Positions 24,781 through 37,313 of a stretch of 64,000 nucleotides of DNA are shown piece after piece. Source of the DNA: Tragulus kanchil (Eukaryota > Chordata > Mammalia > Artiodactyla > Tragulidae); the NCBI GenBank assembly GCA_022376925.1, contig JAIOJX010000006.1, positions 57,438,658 through 57,502,657 on the forward strand. Direction: 5' to 3'. Each line of letters begins with the position of its first letter. Within the stretch, counting starts at the first letter, position 1. The notes beneath the pieces are model-generated. The model searched no databases. It was not told where the DNA came from and saw only the letters and a list, made by a program, of their open reading frames with translations. The position numbers and the translations under genes were made by a program.

Positions 24781-26041
24781 TGGAAACGGAAACGCTGTCT
24801 GTGAAAAAGAGGCTTTGCCTTGAAAGGAAAATGCTTTTAATTCCACTTACCATTACTACTCACCTCTTTGTTAATTAACATCTGGGTATACCTTCCTGCT
24901 TTGTAATGTGGACCTAGATTTTTTACAACAGAAAGCAAATTTCCAGACCTTCCGTATGGAGTGAAAGCGACAAATGGAGGACACATTCTTCCATTTACTG
25001 GTTCAAAACTGAAGGGGAAAATGGTTTTTCCGTGGAAGGTGCTCATTGCCATTGGCCTGGTTGAGCCAATTAAGACTTCACTCCACCCAGGTGTAAGCAA
25101 AACTGCTTGGAATCAGAAACATCAAGGAAACTATTCAGCTATGAAAACGGAAGCTCTGTCTGTAGAGAAGAGGCTTCACCTCGAATGGAAAATGCCTTTA
25201 GTTCCATTTACTGTTACTGCTCACCCCTAAGGAAATTCGCTTCCGTGTATACCTTCCTGTTTCATAAGGTTGACCTAGAAATTTCACAAACGGAAGCACC
25301 TTACCAGTCCTTCCGTATGGAGGAAAAACGAGCAGTGGAGGACAGATTCTTCCATTTTCTGGTTCAAAACTGAAGGGAAGATGGTTTTTCCGTGGAATGT
25401 GCTACATTGCCCTTGGCCTGGTTTAGCCAATTAAGACTCCACTCCACCCAGGTGTAACCGATAATGGGTTGGTACCAGAAACCTCAAGGAACCTATTCAG
25501 CTATGGAAACGGAAACGCTGTCTGTGAAAAAGAGGCTTTGCCTTGAAAGGAAAATGCTTTTAATTCCACTTACCATTACTACTCACCTCTTTGTTAATTA
25601 ACATCTGGGTATACCTTCCTGCTTTGTAATGTGGACCTAGATTTTTGACAACAGAAAGCAAATTTCCAGACCTTCCGTATGGAGTGAAAGCGACAAATGG
25701 AGGACACATTCTTCCATTTACTGGTTCAAAACTGAAGGGAAGATGGTTTTTCCGTGGAAGGTGCTCATTGCCATTGGCCTGGTTGAGCCAATTAAGACTT
25801 CACTCCACCCAGGTGTAAGCAAAAACTGCTTGGAATCAGAAACATCAAGGAAACTATTCAGCTATGAAAACGGAAGCTCTGTCTGTAGAGAAGAGGCTTC
25901 ACCTCGAATGGAAAATGCCTTTAGTTCCATTTACTGTTACTGCTCACCCCTAAGGAAATTCGCTTCCGTGTATACCTTCCTGTTTCATAAGGTTGACCTA
26001 GAAATTTCACAAACGGAAGCACCTTACCAGTCCTTCCGTAT
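24781..26041 (+). repeat. Adjacent two-unit duplicated tract, offset 723
   Basis: Bases 24781-25318 recur at 25504-26041. They share 'ctgtctgtgaaaaagagg' and 'cctctttgttaattaac'. The copies separate inside 'ccgtatg'. A further partial copy of the 'gtgctcattgccattggcc' unit follows at 26060-26150, and another lies far away at 30396-30705. Confidence 0.82.
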
Positions 26042-26519
26042 GCAGGGAAAAATGACCAGTGGAGGACACATTCTTCCATTTACTGGTTCAAAACTGAAGG
26101 GAAGATGGTTTTTCCGTGGAAGGTGCTCATTGCCATTGGCCTGGTTGAGCCTATTAAGACTCCACTCCACCCAAGTGTAAGCGATAAGGGGGTGGTACCA
26201 GAAACCTCAAGGAACCTATTCAGCTATGAAAATAGAAACAACATCTATGGAGAAGAGGCTTCAACTCGAATGGAAAATGCTTTGAGTTCCATTTACCTTT
26301 ACTACTCACCTCTAAGGGAATTCACTTCCGGGTATACCTTCCTGCTTTGTAATGTGAACCTAGAAATTTCAGAACCGAAAACAACTTTCCACACCTTCCG
26401 TATGGAGGTAAAATGACCAGTGGAGGACACATTCTTCCATTTGCTGGTTCAAAACCGAAGGGAAGACGGTTTTTCCGTGGAAGGTGCTGCATTGCCATTG
26501 GCCTCTTTGAGCCGATTAA

Positions 26520-27248
26520 GACTCCACTAAACCCACGTGTAAGCGCTAAGGAGTTGGTACCAGAAACCTCAAGGAAACTATTCAGCCATAAAAATGGAAA
26601 CACCATCTGTGGAGAAAAGGTTTGCCTTGAAAGGAAAATGCTTTTTAGTTCCATTTACCTTTACTACTCACCCCTTAGGGTATTCTATTCCGGATATAAT
26701 TTCATGCTGTTTAATGTGGACCTGGCAGTTTCACGTCCAACAGCACCTATCCAGACCTTCCGTATGGAGGGAAAACGACCAGTGGGCGATACATTCTTCC
26801 ATGTGCTGGTTCAAAACCGAAGGGAAGATGGTTTTCCGTGAAATGTGCTACATTCCCATTGACCTCTTCGAGCCAAATAAGACTCCACTAAACCCACGTG
26901 TAAGCGCTAAGGAGTTGGTACCAGAAACCTCAAGGAAACTATTCAGCCATAAAAATGGAAACACCATCTGTGGAGAAAAGGTTTGCCTTGAAAGGAAAAT
27001 GCTTTTTAGTTCCATTTACCTTTACTACTCACCCCTTAGGGTATTCTATTCCGGATATAATTTCATGCTGTTTAATGTGGACCTGGCAGTTTCACGTCCA
27101 ACAGCACCTATCCAGACCTTCCGTATGGAGGGAAAACGACCAGTGGGCGATACATTCTTCCATGTGCTGGTTCAAAACCGAAGGGAAGATGGTTTTCCGT
27201 GAAATGTGCTACATTCCCATTGACCTCTTCGAGCCAAATAAGACTCCT
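26520..27248 (+). repeat. Adjacent duplicated unit, period 361
   Basis: The unit with 'actccactaaacccacg' at 26521 recurs at 26882 with the same rare variants, for example 'ggtattctattccgg' and 'cacgtccaacagcacc'. Both copies of the first frame are open for more than 100 codons, but only because they are copies. Confidence 0.87.
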
Positions 27249-27817
27249 GGCCACATAGTAGTAACCGAAAAGGGGTTGGTACAACAAACCTCAAGGAAAC
27301 TATTCAGCTATGAAAAGGGAATCACCATCTGTTCAGAAGACACTTCACCTCGAAAGGAAAGTACCTTTAGTTCCATTTACCTGTACTACTCACCTCTAAG
27401 GGAATTCACATCCGTGTATACCTTCCTGTTTGTAATGTGGACCTAGAAGTTTCACAACTGAAAGCACCTTTCCAGACCTTCTGTATGGAGGGAAAACGAC
27501 CAGTGGAGGACACACTCTTCCATTTGATGGTTCAATACTGAAGGGAAAATGCTTTTGCCTTGGAAGGTGATATATTTCCATTGGCCTCGTTGAGTGAATT
27601 AGGACTCCACTCATCCAGGAGTAAGCGATAAGGGGTTCATACTGATAACCTCAAGGTAACTATTCAGCTATGAAAACACACATTCTGTTTATGGAGAAGA
27701 GGTTTCACCTGGAAAGGAAATGCTTTTAGTTCCATTTACCTTTACTGCTCACCCCTAAGGAATTCAGTTCTGTGTATACCTTCATGCTTTGTAATGTGGA
27801 CCTAGCATTTTCACAAC

Positions 27818-28543
27818 CAAAAGCACTTTTCAGGCTTTCCGTGTGGAGGGACAACGACCAGTGGAGGACACATTCTTCCATTTGCTGTTTCCAAACCGAA
27901 GGGAAAATGGTTTATCCATGGAAAGTGCTACATTGCCATTGGCCTCCTAGAGCTAATTAAGATTCCACTCAATCCACTTGGAAGCTATAAGGGGTTGGTA
28001 CCATAAGCCGCAAGGAAACTATTCAGCTATGTAAATGGAAACACCATCTGTGGAGAAGAAGATTTGCCTAAAATAAAAAAATTGCTTTTATTTCCATTTA
28101 CCTTTACTACTCATCCCTAAGGGAATTCACTTCCTTGTATACCTTCGTGCTTTGTAATGTGGACCTAGAAATTTCACAACCAAAAGCACTTTTCAGGCTT
28201 TCCGTGTGGAGGGACAACGACCAGTGGAGGACACATTCTTCCATTTGCTGTTTCCAAACCGAAGGGAAAATGGTTTATCCATGGAAAGTGCTACATTGCC
28301 ATTGGCCTCCTAGAGCTAATTAAGATTCCACTCAATCCACTTGGAAGCTATAAGGGGTTGGTACCATAAGCCGCAAGGAAACTATTCAGCTATGTAAATG
28401 GAAACACCATCTGTGGAGAAGAAGATTTGCCTAAAATAAAAAATTGCTTTTATTTCCATTTACCTTTACTACTCATCCCTAAGGGAATTCACTTCCTTGT
28501 ATACCTTCGTGCTTTGTAATGTGGACCTAGAAATTTCACAACC
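27818..28543 (+). repeat. Adjacent duplicated unit, period 362
   Basis: The unit with 'aagcacttttcaggctttcc' at 27821 recurs at 28183. Copies share 'cctcctagagctaatt' and 'ccactcaatccacttgg', and differ by one A in 'aaataaaaaaattgc' against 'aaataaaaaattgc'. Confidence 0.87.
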
Positions 28544-29408
28544 GAAAGCACCTCTGCAAACCTTCCGCATGGAGTGATAACGAACAATGAAGGATACATT
28601 CTTCAATGTGCTGGTTAAATACCGATGGGAAGACGGTTTTTCCGTCAAAGGTGGTACATTGCCTTTGGCCTCAGTAAGCCAATTAAGCTCTACACTACCC
28701 AGGTGTAAGCAATAAGTGGTTGGTATCAGAAAAATCAAGGAAACTATTCAGATATGAAAAGGGAAACACCATCTGTGAAAGAGGCTTTGCCTTGAAAGGA
28801 AAATGCTTTAATTCCATTCACCTGTACTACTCACTGTTAAGGGATTTCACATCAGTGTATACCTTCGTGTTTGTAATGTAGACCTAGCAGTTTCACAACC
28901 GAAAGCACCTTCCCAGACTGTTCGTATGGATGGAGAACGACCATTGGCGGACACAATCATCCATTGGCTGGTTCAAAACTGAAGGCAAGATGGTTTTCCA
29001 TGCAAGGTGCTCATTGCCATTGGCCTCATTGAGCCAATTAAGACTCCACTCCACCCAGCTGTAAAAGATAAGTCCCTGGTACCAGAAACCATAAGGAACC
29101 TATTCAGCTATGAAAACGGAAACACTGTCTGTGGAGAAGAGATTTCATCTCGAAAGGAAAATGCTTTCAGTTCCATTTACTATTATTACTCATCCCTAAG
29201 GGAATTCACTTCTGGGTATATATCGGCCTTTGTAATGTGGACCTAGAAGTTTCAGAAGCAACAGCATCTTTCCAGACCTTCCATATGGAGGGAAAACAAC
29301 CAGTGGGTGACACATTCTTTCTTGTGCTGGTCCAAAATCGAAGGGAAGATAGTTTATCCGTGGTAGCTGCTACATTGCCATTGGCCTTGTTGAGCCAATT
29401 AAGACTCC

Positions 29409-30125
29409 ACTCCACCCAGAGGTAAGCAATAAGGGGTTGGTACCAGAAAACTCAAGGAAACTATTCACCCATGAAAACGGAAACACCATCTGCGGAGAAG
29501 AGGTTTCACCTCGTAAGGAAAATGCTTTAATTTCATTTACTTTTATTACTCACCCCTAAGGAAATTCACTTCCGATTATACATTCATGCTTTGTAATGTG
29601 GACCTAGAAGATTCACAACCAAAACCATCTTTCCAGACCTACCATATGTAGGGAAAACGACCAGTGGAGGATACATTCCTACATTTGTTCGTTCAAAACC
29701 GAAAGGAAGTTGGTTTATCCGTGGAAGGTGCTACATTGCCATTGGCCTCATTGAGCCTATTAAGACTCCACTCCACCCAGAGGTAAGCAATAAGGGTTGG
29801 TACCAGAAAACTCAAGGAAACTATTCACCCATGAAAACGGAAACACCATCTGCGGAGAAGAGGTTTCACCTCGTAAGGAAAATGCTTTAATTTCATTTAC
29901 TTTTATTACTCACCCCTAAGGAAATTCATTTCCGGGTATATTTTGGCCTTTGTAATGTGGATCTAGAAGTTTCACAAGCGAAAGCATCTTTCTAGACCTT
30001 CCATATGGAGGGAAAACGACCAGTGGAGGACACATTCTTCCATTTGTTCGTTCAAAACCGAAAGGAAGTTGGTTTATCCGTGGAAGGTGCTACATTGCCA
30101 TTGGCCTCATTGAGCCTATTAAGAC
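29409..30125 (+). repeat. Interleaved shared tracts, offset 360
   Basis: Tract one (about 29409-29562) recurs at 29769-29922, with 'ttcacccatgaaaacgg'. Tract two (about 29672-29766) recurs at 30035-30125, with 'catttgttcgttcaaaacc'. Between tracts the units differ, so the region is a patchwork of two unit types. Confidence 0.75.
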
Positions 30126-30840
30126 CTGACTCATCCAGGTGTAAGCAATAAGGGGTTGGTATCAGAAACCTCAAGGAACCTATTCATCTATGAAAATGGA
30201 AAAGATGTCTACGGAGAAGAGGCTTCACCTCGAATGGAAAATGCTTTGAGCTCCATTTACCTTCACTTCTCACCCCTAAGGGAATTCGCTTCCGGATATA
30301 CCTTCCAGCTTTGTAAGGAGGACCTAGAAGTTTCTCAACGAAAGCACCTTTCCGGACCTTGGTTATGGAATGAAAACGACTGGTGAAGGACACATTCTTC
30401 CATTTACTGGTTCAAAACCGAAGGGAAGATGGTTTTTCCGTGGAAGGTGCTCATTGCCATTGGCCTGGTTGAGCCAATTAAGACTCCACTCCACCCAGGT
30501 GTAAGCAAAAACTGCTTGGAATCAGAAACATCAAGGAAACTATTCAGCTATGAAAACGGAAGCTCTGTCTGTAGAGAAGAGGCTTCACCTCGAATGGAAA
30601 ATGCCTTTAGTTCCATTTACTGTTACTACCCCTAAGGAAATTCGCTTTCGTGTATACCTTCCTGTTTCATAAGGTTGACCTAGAAATTTCACAAACGGAA
30701 GCACTTTCCCAGCCCTTATGTGTGGAGGGAAAATGACCAGTGGTGGGCACATTCTTCCATTTGCTGGTTCAAAACCGAAGGGAAGGTGATTTTTCCATGG
30801 AACGTGCTACAATGCCATTGGCCTTGTTGGGTCAATTAAG

Positions 30841-31563
30841 ACCTGACTCACCCAGGTGTAAGTGATAAAGGTTTGGTACCAGAAACCTCAAGGAACCTAT
30901 TCAGTTATGAAAACGGAAACAACGTATGTGGAGAAGAGGATTTGCCTTGAAAGGTAATGGCTTTAGTTCCATTTAACTATACTACTCACCCCTAGGGGAA
31001 AATTTAGTTCTGGGTATACATTTCTGCTTTATATGGTGGACCTAGAATTTTCACAACAGAAAACACCTTCCCAGATCCTCCATATGGAGGGAAAACGACC
31101 AGTGGAGGACATATACTTCCAGTTTCTGGTTCAAAAACGAAGGGAAGATGCTTTTTCCGTGGAAGGTGCTACATTGCAATTGGCCTTGTTGAGCCAATTA
31201 AGACCTGACTCACCCAGGTGTAAGTGATAAAGGTTTGGTACCAGAAACCTCAAGGAACCTATTCAGTTATGAAAACGGAAACAACGTATGTGGAGAAGAG
31301 GATTTGCCTTGAAAGGTAATGGCTTTAGTTCCATTTAACTATACTACTCACCCCTAGGGAAATTCAGTTCTGGGTATACATTTCTGCTTTATATGGTGGA
31401 CCTAGAATTTTCACAACAGAAAACACCTTCCCAGATCCTCCATATGGAGGGAAAACGACCAGTGGAGGACATATACTTCCAGTTTCTGGTTCAAAAACGA
31501 AGGGAAGATGCTTTTTCCGTGGAAGGTGCTACATTGCAATTGGCCTTGTTGAGCCAATTAAGA
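30841..31563 (+). repeat. Adjacent duplicated unit, period 362
   Basis: The unit with 'acctgactcacccagg' at 30841 recurs at 31203. One run differs: 'cacccctaggggaaaatttag' in the first copy against 'cacccctagggaaattcag' in the second. Confidence 0.87.
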
Positions 31564-31943
31564 CTCTACCTCACCCAGGTGTAGGTGATATGTGGTTCAT
31601 ACTAGGAACCTTAAGGAAATTATTCACCTATGAAAACCGAAATAACGTATGTGGAGAAGAGGCTTCAGCTCGAAAGGAAAATGCTTTTAGTTCCATTTAC
31701 CTTTACTACACATCCCTAATGGAATTCACTGTCGGGTATGCCTTCATGCTTTGTAAGGTGAACCTAGAAGTTTCACAACAAAAAGCAGCTTTCGGGACCT
31801 TCCATATGGAGGGTAAACAATCAGTGGAAGACACATTCTTCCATGTGCTGGTTCAAAACCGAAGGGAGGATTGTTTTTCCGTGGTAGTAGCTACATTGCC
31901 ATTGGCCTCTTCGAGCCAATTAAGACTTCACTCAACCCATGTG

Positions 31944-32667
31944 TAAGCGATAATGGGTTGGTATCAGAAAACTCAAGAAAATTATTCAGCTATGTATACT
32001 GAAGCACTGTCTATGGAGAAGTGGCTTTCCCTCCAGAGGAAAATGCTTTTAGTTCCATTTACCATTACTGCTTACCTCAAATGTAATTCACTTCTATGTA
32101 TAACTTCCTGCTTTATAATGTGTACCTAGAAGTTTCACAACCGAAAGCACCCTCTCAGACCTTCTGTATGGAGGGAAAACGACGAGTGGAGGACACAGTC
32201 TTCCATTTGCTGGTTTAAAATCGAAAGGAAGATGGTTTTTCCGTGGAAGTTGCTACATTGTCATTGGCCTCGTCTAGCCAATAAAGACTCCACTCCACCC
32301 ACGTGTAAGCGATAATGGGTTGGTATCAGAAAACTCAAGAAAATTATTCAGCTATGTATACTGAAGCACTGTCTATGGAGAAGTGGCTTTCCCTCCAGAG
32401 GAAAATGCTTTTAGTTCCATTTACCATTACTGCTTACCTCAAATGTAATTCACTTCTATGTATAACTTCCTGCTTTATAATGTGTACCTAGAAGTTTCAC
32501 AACCGAAAGCACCCTCTCAGACCTTCTGTATGGAGGGAAAACGACGAGTGGAGGACACAGTCTTCCATTTGCTGGTTTAAAATCGAAAGGAAGATGGTTT
32601 TTCCGTGGAAGTTGCTACATTGTCATTGGCCTCGTCTAGCCAATAAAGACTCCACTCCACCCACGTG
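31944..32667 (+). repeat. Adjacent duplicated unit, period 362
   Basis: The unit with 'gcgataatgggttggtatc' at 31947 recurs at 32309, essentially identical, both with 'ctatgtatactgaagc' and 'cctccagaggaaaatgc'. Confidence 0.88.
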
Positions 32668-33130
32668 TAAGGGATAATGGGTTGGTTACAGATAACTCAA
32701 CGAAACGATTCAGCTTTGAAAATGGAAGCACCATCTGTGGAGAAGCATTTTTTCTTCGGAAGGAAAATGCTCCTAGTTCCATTTACCTGTACTAATCACC
32801 CCTAAGGGAATACACTTCTGGGTATAACTTCATGCTGTATAATGTGGACCTAGAAGTTTCACAACCGAAAACACCTTTCCAGATCTTCCATATACAGGGA
32901 AAATGACCGGTGGAGGACACATTCTTCCATTTCCTGCTTCAAAACCGAAGGAAGGATGGTTTTTCCGTGGAAAGTACTATATTGCCATTGGCTTCGTCGA
33001 GGCAATTAAGACTCCACTCCACCCAGGTGTAAGTTATAAGCGTTTGGTACCAGAAACCTCAAGGAAATTATTCAGCTAAGAAAACGGCAACACTGTTTGT
33101 GGAGAAGAGGCTTCAACTCGAAAGGAAAAT

Positions 33131-34551
33131 GCTTTTACTTCCATTTACCATTACTACTCACATCTAAGGGAATTCAATTCTGGGTATACCTTTGTGCTTT
33201 TTAAAGTGGACCTAGAAGGTTCACAACCGAAAGCACCTTTCCTGACCTTCCGTATGGAGGGAAAACGACCATTGGAGGACACAATGTTCCATTTGCTGGT
33301 TCCGAAGGGAAGATGGTTTTTCCGTGGTAGGAGCTACATTGCCATTGGCCTCTTCAAGGCAATTAAGACTCCACTCAATCCAGGTGTAAGAGATCAGGGG
33401 TTGGTACCAGAAACCTCAAGGAAACTATTCAGCTATGAAAAAGGAAACACTGTCTGTGTAGAAGAGGCTTTGCTTTGAAGGAAAAAATGCTTTTAGTTCA
33501 ATTTACCTTTACTATTCACCCCTTAGATAATTCACTTCCGGTTGTACCTTAGTGTTGTGGACCTAGAATTTTCACAACGGACGGCACCTTTCCAGACATT
33601 CCGTATGCAGAGAAAACGACCAGTGGAGGACACATTCTTGCATTTGCTGGGTCAAAACCGAAGGGAAGATGGTTTTTCCATGGAAGGTGCTACATTGCCA
33701 TTTTCCTCATTGAGCCAATTGAGACACCACTCCACTGAGGTGTAAGTGATACTGTTTTCCTACCATATACCTCAAGGAGACTATTCAGCTATTAATATGG
33801 AAACGTCTGTAGAAAAGAAGCTTCACCTTGAAAGGAAAATGCTTTTACTTCCATTTACCATTACTACTCACATCTAAGGGAATTCAATTCTGGGTATACC
33901 TTTGTGCTTTTTAAAGTGGACCTAGAAGGTTCACAACCGAAAGCACCTTTCCTGACCTTCCGTATGGAGGGAAAACGACCATTGGAGGACACAATGTTCC
34001 ATTTGCTGGTTCCGAAGGGAAGATGGTTTTTCCGTGGTAGGAGCTACATTGCCATTGGCCTCTTCAAGGCAATTAAGACTCCACTCAATCCAGGTGTAAG
34101 AGATCAGGGGTTGGTACCAGAAACCTCAAGGAAACTATTCAGCTATGAAAAAGGAAACACTGTCTGTGTAGAAGAGGCTTTGCTTTAAAGGGAAAAAAAT
34201 GCTTTTAGTTCAATTTACCTTTACTATTCACCCCTTAGATAATTCACTTCCGGTTGTACCTTAGTGTTGTGGACCTAGAATTTTCACAACGGACGGCACC
34301 TTTCCAGACATTCCGTATGCAGAGAAAACGACCAGTGGAGGACACATTCTTGCATTTGCTGGGTCAAAACCGAAGGGAAGATGGTTTTTCCATGGAAGGT
34401 GCTACATTGCCATTTTCCTCATTGAGCCAATTGAGACACCACTCCACTGAGGTGTAAGTGATACTGTTTTCCTACCATATACCTCAAGGAGACTATTCAG
34501 CTATTAATATGGAAACGTCTGTAGAAAAGAAGCTTCACCTTGAAAGGAAAA
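33131..34551 (+). repeat. Adjacent duplicated two-unit block, period 710
   Basis: Bases 33131-33840 recur at 33841-34551. The block is shorter than two full units because of small internal losses. Copies differ around 'gctttgaaggaaaaaatgc' against 'gctttaaagggaaaaaaatgc', again a homopolymer-type difference. Confidence 0.88.
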
Positions 34552-34625
34552 TTCTTTTAGTTCTATTTAACTTTACTACTCAAGCCTAAGGGAATTCACT
34601 TCCAGGAATGACTTTGTGCTCGGTA

Positions 34626-34660
34626 ATGTGGACCTAATGTGGACCATTGCCTTGTCGAGC
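34626..34660 (+). repeat. Deletion junction: shortened ~228-bp monomer
   Basis: Core-to-core distance here is about 228 bp (34432 to 34660) instead of about 361. The join reads 'tgtggacctaatgtggacc', a short direct repeat of tgtggacc that is single in normal units. About 133 bp of the unit is lost, which fits slippage or microhomology-mediated deletion. Confidence 0.75.
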
Positions 34661-34959
34661 TAATTAAGACTGCACTCCACCAAGGTGCAAGTGATAAATG
34701 GTTGGTACCAGAAGCATGGAGGAATCTATGCAGCTATGAAAATGGAAACACCATCTGTTGAGAAGTGGCTTTGCCTCGAGAGGAAAATGCTTTTAGTTCC
34801 ATTTACCTTTACTACTCACCCAGAAGGCAATTCACTGCCAGGTATACCTTCCTGCTTTCTAAGGTGGACCTAGAAGTTTCACAACTGAAAGCACCTTTCC
34901 AGATGTTCCGTATGGAGTGAAAACAACAAGTGGAGGATACATTCTTCCATTTGCTCGTT

Positions 34960-35680
34960 TAAAACCGAGGGGAAGATGGTTTCTCCGTGGATGGTGCTAC
35001 ATTGTCATTGGTTTCATTGAGCCAATTAGGACTCCACTCCACCCAGCTGTAAGTGATAAGGGGTTGGTACCAGAAACTTCAAGGAAACTATTCAGCTATG
35101 TAAACGGAAATGCCGTCTGTAGAGATGTGGATTTGCATTGAAAGGAAATTGCTTTTTGTTCAATTTACCTTTACTACTCAACCCTATGGGAATTCACTTC
35201 CGGGTATACCTTCCTGCTTTGTAATGTGGACCTAGAATTTTCACAACCGAAAGTACCTTTGCAGACCTTCCGTGTTGAGGGAAAATGACAAGTGGAGGAC
35301 ACATTCTTCAATTTGCCCGTTCAAAACCGAAGGGAAGATGGTTTCTCCGTGGATGGTGCTACATTGTCATTGGTTTCATTGAGCCAATTAGGACTCCACT
35401 CCACCCAGCTGTAAGTGATAAGGGGTTGGTACCAGAAACTTCAAGGAAACTATTCAGCTATGTAAACGGAAATGCCGTCTGTAGAGATGTGGATTTGCAT
35501 TGAAAGGAAATTGCTTTTTGTTCAATTTACCTTTACTACTCAACCCTATGGGAATTCACTTCCGGGTATACCTTCCTGCTTTGTAATGTGGACCTAGAAT
35601 TTTCACAACCGAAAGTACCTTTGCAGACCTTCCGTGTTGAGGGAAAATGACAAGTGGAGGACACATTCTTCAATTTGCTG
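34960..35680 (+). repeat. Adjacent duplicated unit, period 361
   Basis: The unit with 'ttctccgtggatggtgc' at 34981 recurs at 35342. Both carry 'gtagagatgtggatttgc'. Differences sit near the ends, at 'aatttgcccg' against 'aatttgctg'. Confidence 0.86.
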
Positions 35681-35823
35681 TTTTAAAACTGTAGGGAAGA
35701 TGGTTTTTCCGTGGAATGTGCTATGTTGCCATTGGCCTCGTTGAGCCAATTAAGACTCCACTCCAACCAGGTGAAGGTATTAGGGGTTGGTACCAGAAAC
35801 CTAAAGGAAACTATTCAGGTAAG

Positions 35824-36547
35824 AAAATGGCAACACTGTTGGTGGAGAACAAGCAATGCCTCGAAAGGAAAATGCTTTTCGTTAAATTACCTTCACTACT
35901 CACTTCTAAGGGAATTCACTTCCGGGTATACCTTCCTGCTTTGCAACATGGACCTAGAAGTTTCACACCCGAAAGCACCTTCCCAGTCCTTCTGTATGGA
36001 GTGAAAACGATCAGTGGTGGACACATTCTTACATATGCTGTTTCAAAATCATAGGAAAGATTGTTTTTCAGAGGAAGGTGCTTCATTGACATTGGCCTCG
36101 TTGATCCAATTAAGATACCACTGCACCCAGGTGTAAGCGACAATGGGTTGGTTCCAGAAACCTCAAGGAAACTATTCACCTATGAAAATGGCAACACTGT
36201 TGGTGGAGAACAAGCAATGCCTCGAAAGGAAAATGCTTTTCGTTAAATTACCTTCACTACTCACTTCTAAGGGAATTCACTTCCGGGTATACCTTCCTGC
36301 TTTGCAACATGGACCTAGAAGTTTCACACCCGAAAGCACCTTCCCAGTCCTTCTGTATGGAGTGAAAACGATCAGTGGTGGACACATTCTTACATATGCT
36401 GTTTCAAAATCATAGGAAAGATTGTTTTTCAGAGGAAGGTGCTTCATTGACATTGGCCTCGTTGATCCAATTAAGATACCACTGCACCCAGGTGTAAGCG
36501 ACAATGGGTTGGTTCCAGAAACCTCAAGGAAACTATTCAGCTATGAA
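35824..36547 (+). repeat. Adjacent duplicated unit, period 361
   Basis: The unit with 'aaaatggcaacactgttgg' at 35824 recurs at 36185, including 'cagaggaaggtgcttc'. It ends where 'ttcacctatg' changes to 'ttcagctatg'. Confidence 0.87.
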
Positions 36548-36743
36548 AATGATAATGCCGTCTGTGGAGAAGAGGCTTTGCCTCGAAAGGAAAATGCTTT
36601 TATTCCATTTACCTTTACTACTCACCCCTAAGGGAATTCACTTCCGAGTATAACTTCCTGCTGTGTAATGTGGACCTAGAAGCTTCACAACCGAAAGCAC
36701 ATTTCCAGACCTTCCGTATGGAGGCAAATCGACCAGTGGAAGA

Positions 36744-37313
36744 TGTCCAGGACCGCGGGTCAGCCCGGCCACATCCTATAGCTTTGCCTGTCTGGAACCA
36801 TGGGTCAGCCCGGCCACATCCTAAGCCTCCCAAGCATGAATGCTACAATGCAACATTTGAGATAGAACTTGGCATAGCTCCCAGCATGAGAGTATTGTCA
36901 TCCTGTCTGGGACTGTGAGAGCTTTGGCCATGCCTTACGACCTTCAGTTTGAAAACATCGCCACAAGCTCCCAAAGATGGCGTCTATGGGGAGCAAGAGG
37001 GGTGCAGTCTTGCGCAGTCTCGAACATGTGCTCATTGCCGTGATTGGCTGAGTGAAGTTTCCATGCTCTTGATCAGTGCATGCTCCTCATAGACTCTTGC
37101 CATTATGTAATTGCGTGCATAGTTGACCTTTAACATGATTGGTCTACTGCTGGGCTCTTCCGCCTTCTGTACACTATAAATATTGCTTCTTTTCTACAAT
37201 AAAATGAGACTTGATCAGACTCCTGTCTTGTCTCCATTTCTCGTGTCTCTTGACCTCTCAATTCCCACTCCCCCCCTTTAGGTCTGCGTTGACGAATCCC
37301 GCGGGCTAGGACA
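36744..37313 (+). mobile_element. Solo LTR of an endogenous retrovirus, 570 bp
   Basis: A non-satellite sequence inserted into a block B unit inside 'gaccagtggaaga'. It begins TGTCC and ends GGACA, the TG...CA inverted ends of a retroviral LTR. It is flanked by a perfect 6-bp duplication ggaaga (36738-36743 and 37314-37319), as expected for betaretrovirus-like class II elements. Inside are a 22-bp direct repeat (36757-36778 and 36802-36823), inverted CCAAT motifs (ATTGG at 37043 and 37138), a TATA box (tataaata, 37175-37182) and a poly(A) signal AATAAA (37198-37203), which together give plus-strand U3-R-U5 order. No second LTR or internal region touches it, so it is a recombined solo LTR. The internal retroviral fragment 313 bp downstream is separated from it by satellite and need not be related. 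Confidence 0.88.

Larger units (their letters stand above)
8262..36743 (+). repeat. Satellite block B, ~361-bp units, direct orientation
   Basis: The largest block. Each unit reads approximately: core with 'cacccaggtgtaagcgataagg', then 'ggttggtaccagaaacctc', 'aaggaaactattcagctatg', 'aaacggaaacaccgtctg', 'gagaagaggcttcacctcg', 'gttccatttacctttacta', the EcoRI-bearing 'ctaagggaattcacttcc', 'aatgtggacctagaagtttc', and 'aaaacgaccagtggaggac'. Units are more alike than in block A but still clearly distinct, apart from many adjacent near-identical pairs. One reading frame stays open over roughly 120 codons in many units, but the unit length is not a multiple of three, so frames break at each repeat. 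No splice, promoter or start context suggests a gene. The block resumes after the solo LTR at 37314-37626. Confidence 0.9.

Noticed and set aside
26594..27446. Two open frames of 163-202 codons in block B
   Set aside because: They are the same satellite unit read twice across a duplication; composition and frame breaks match non-coding satellite.
8262..36743. CENP-B box search (centromeric satellite)
   Set aside because: I saw no recurring match to the CENP-B box consensus in the units, so centromere identity is not supported by sequence alone.
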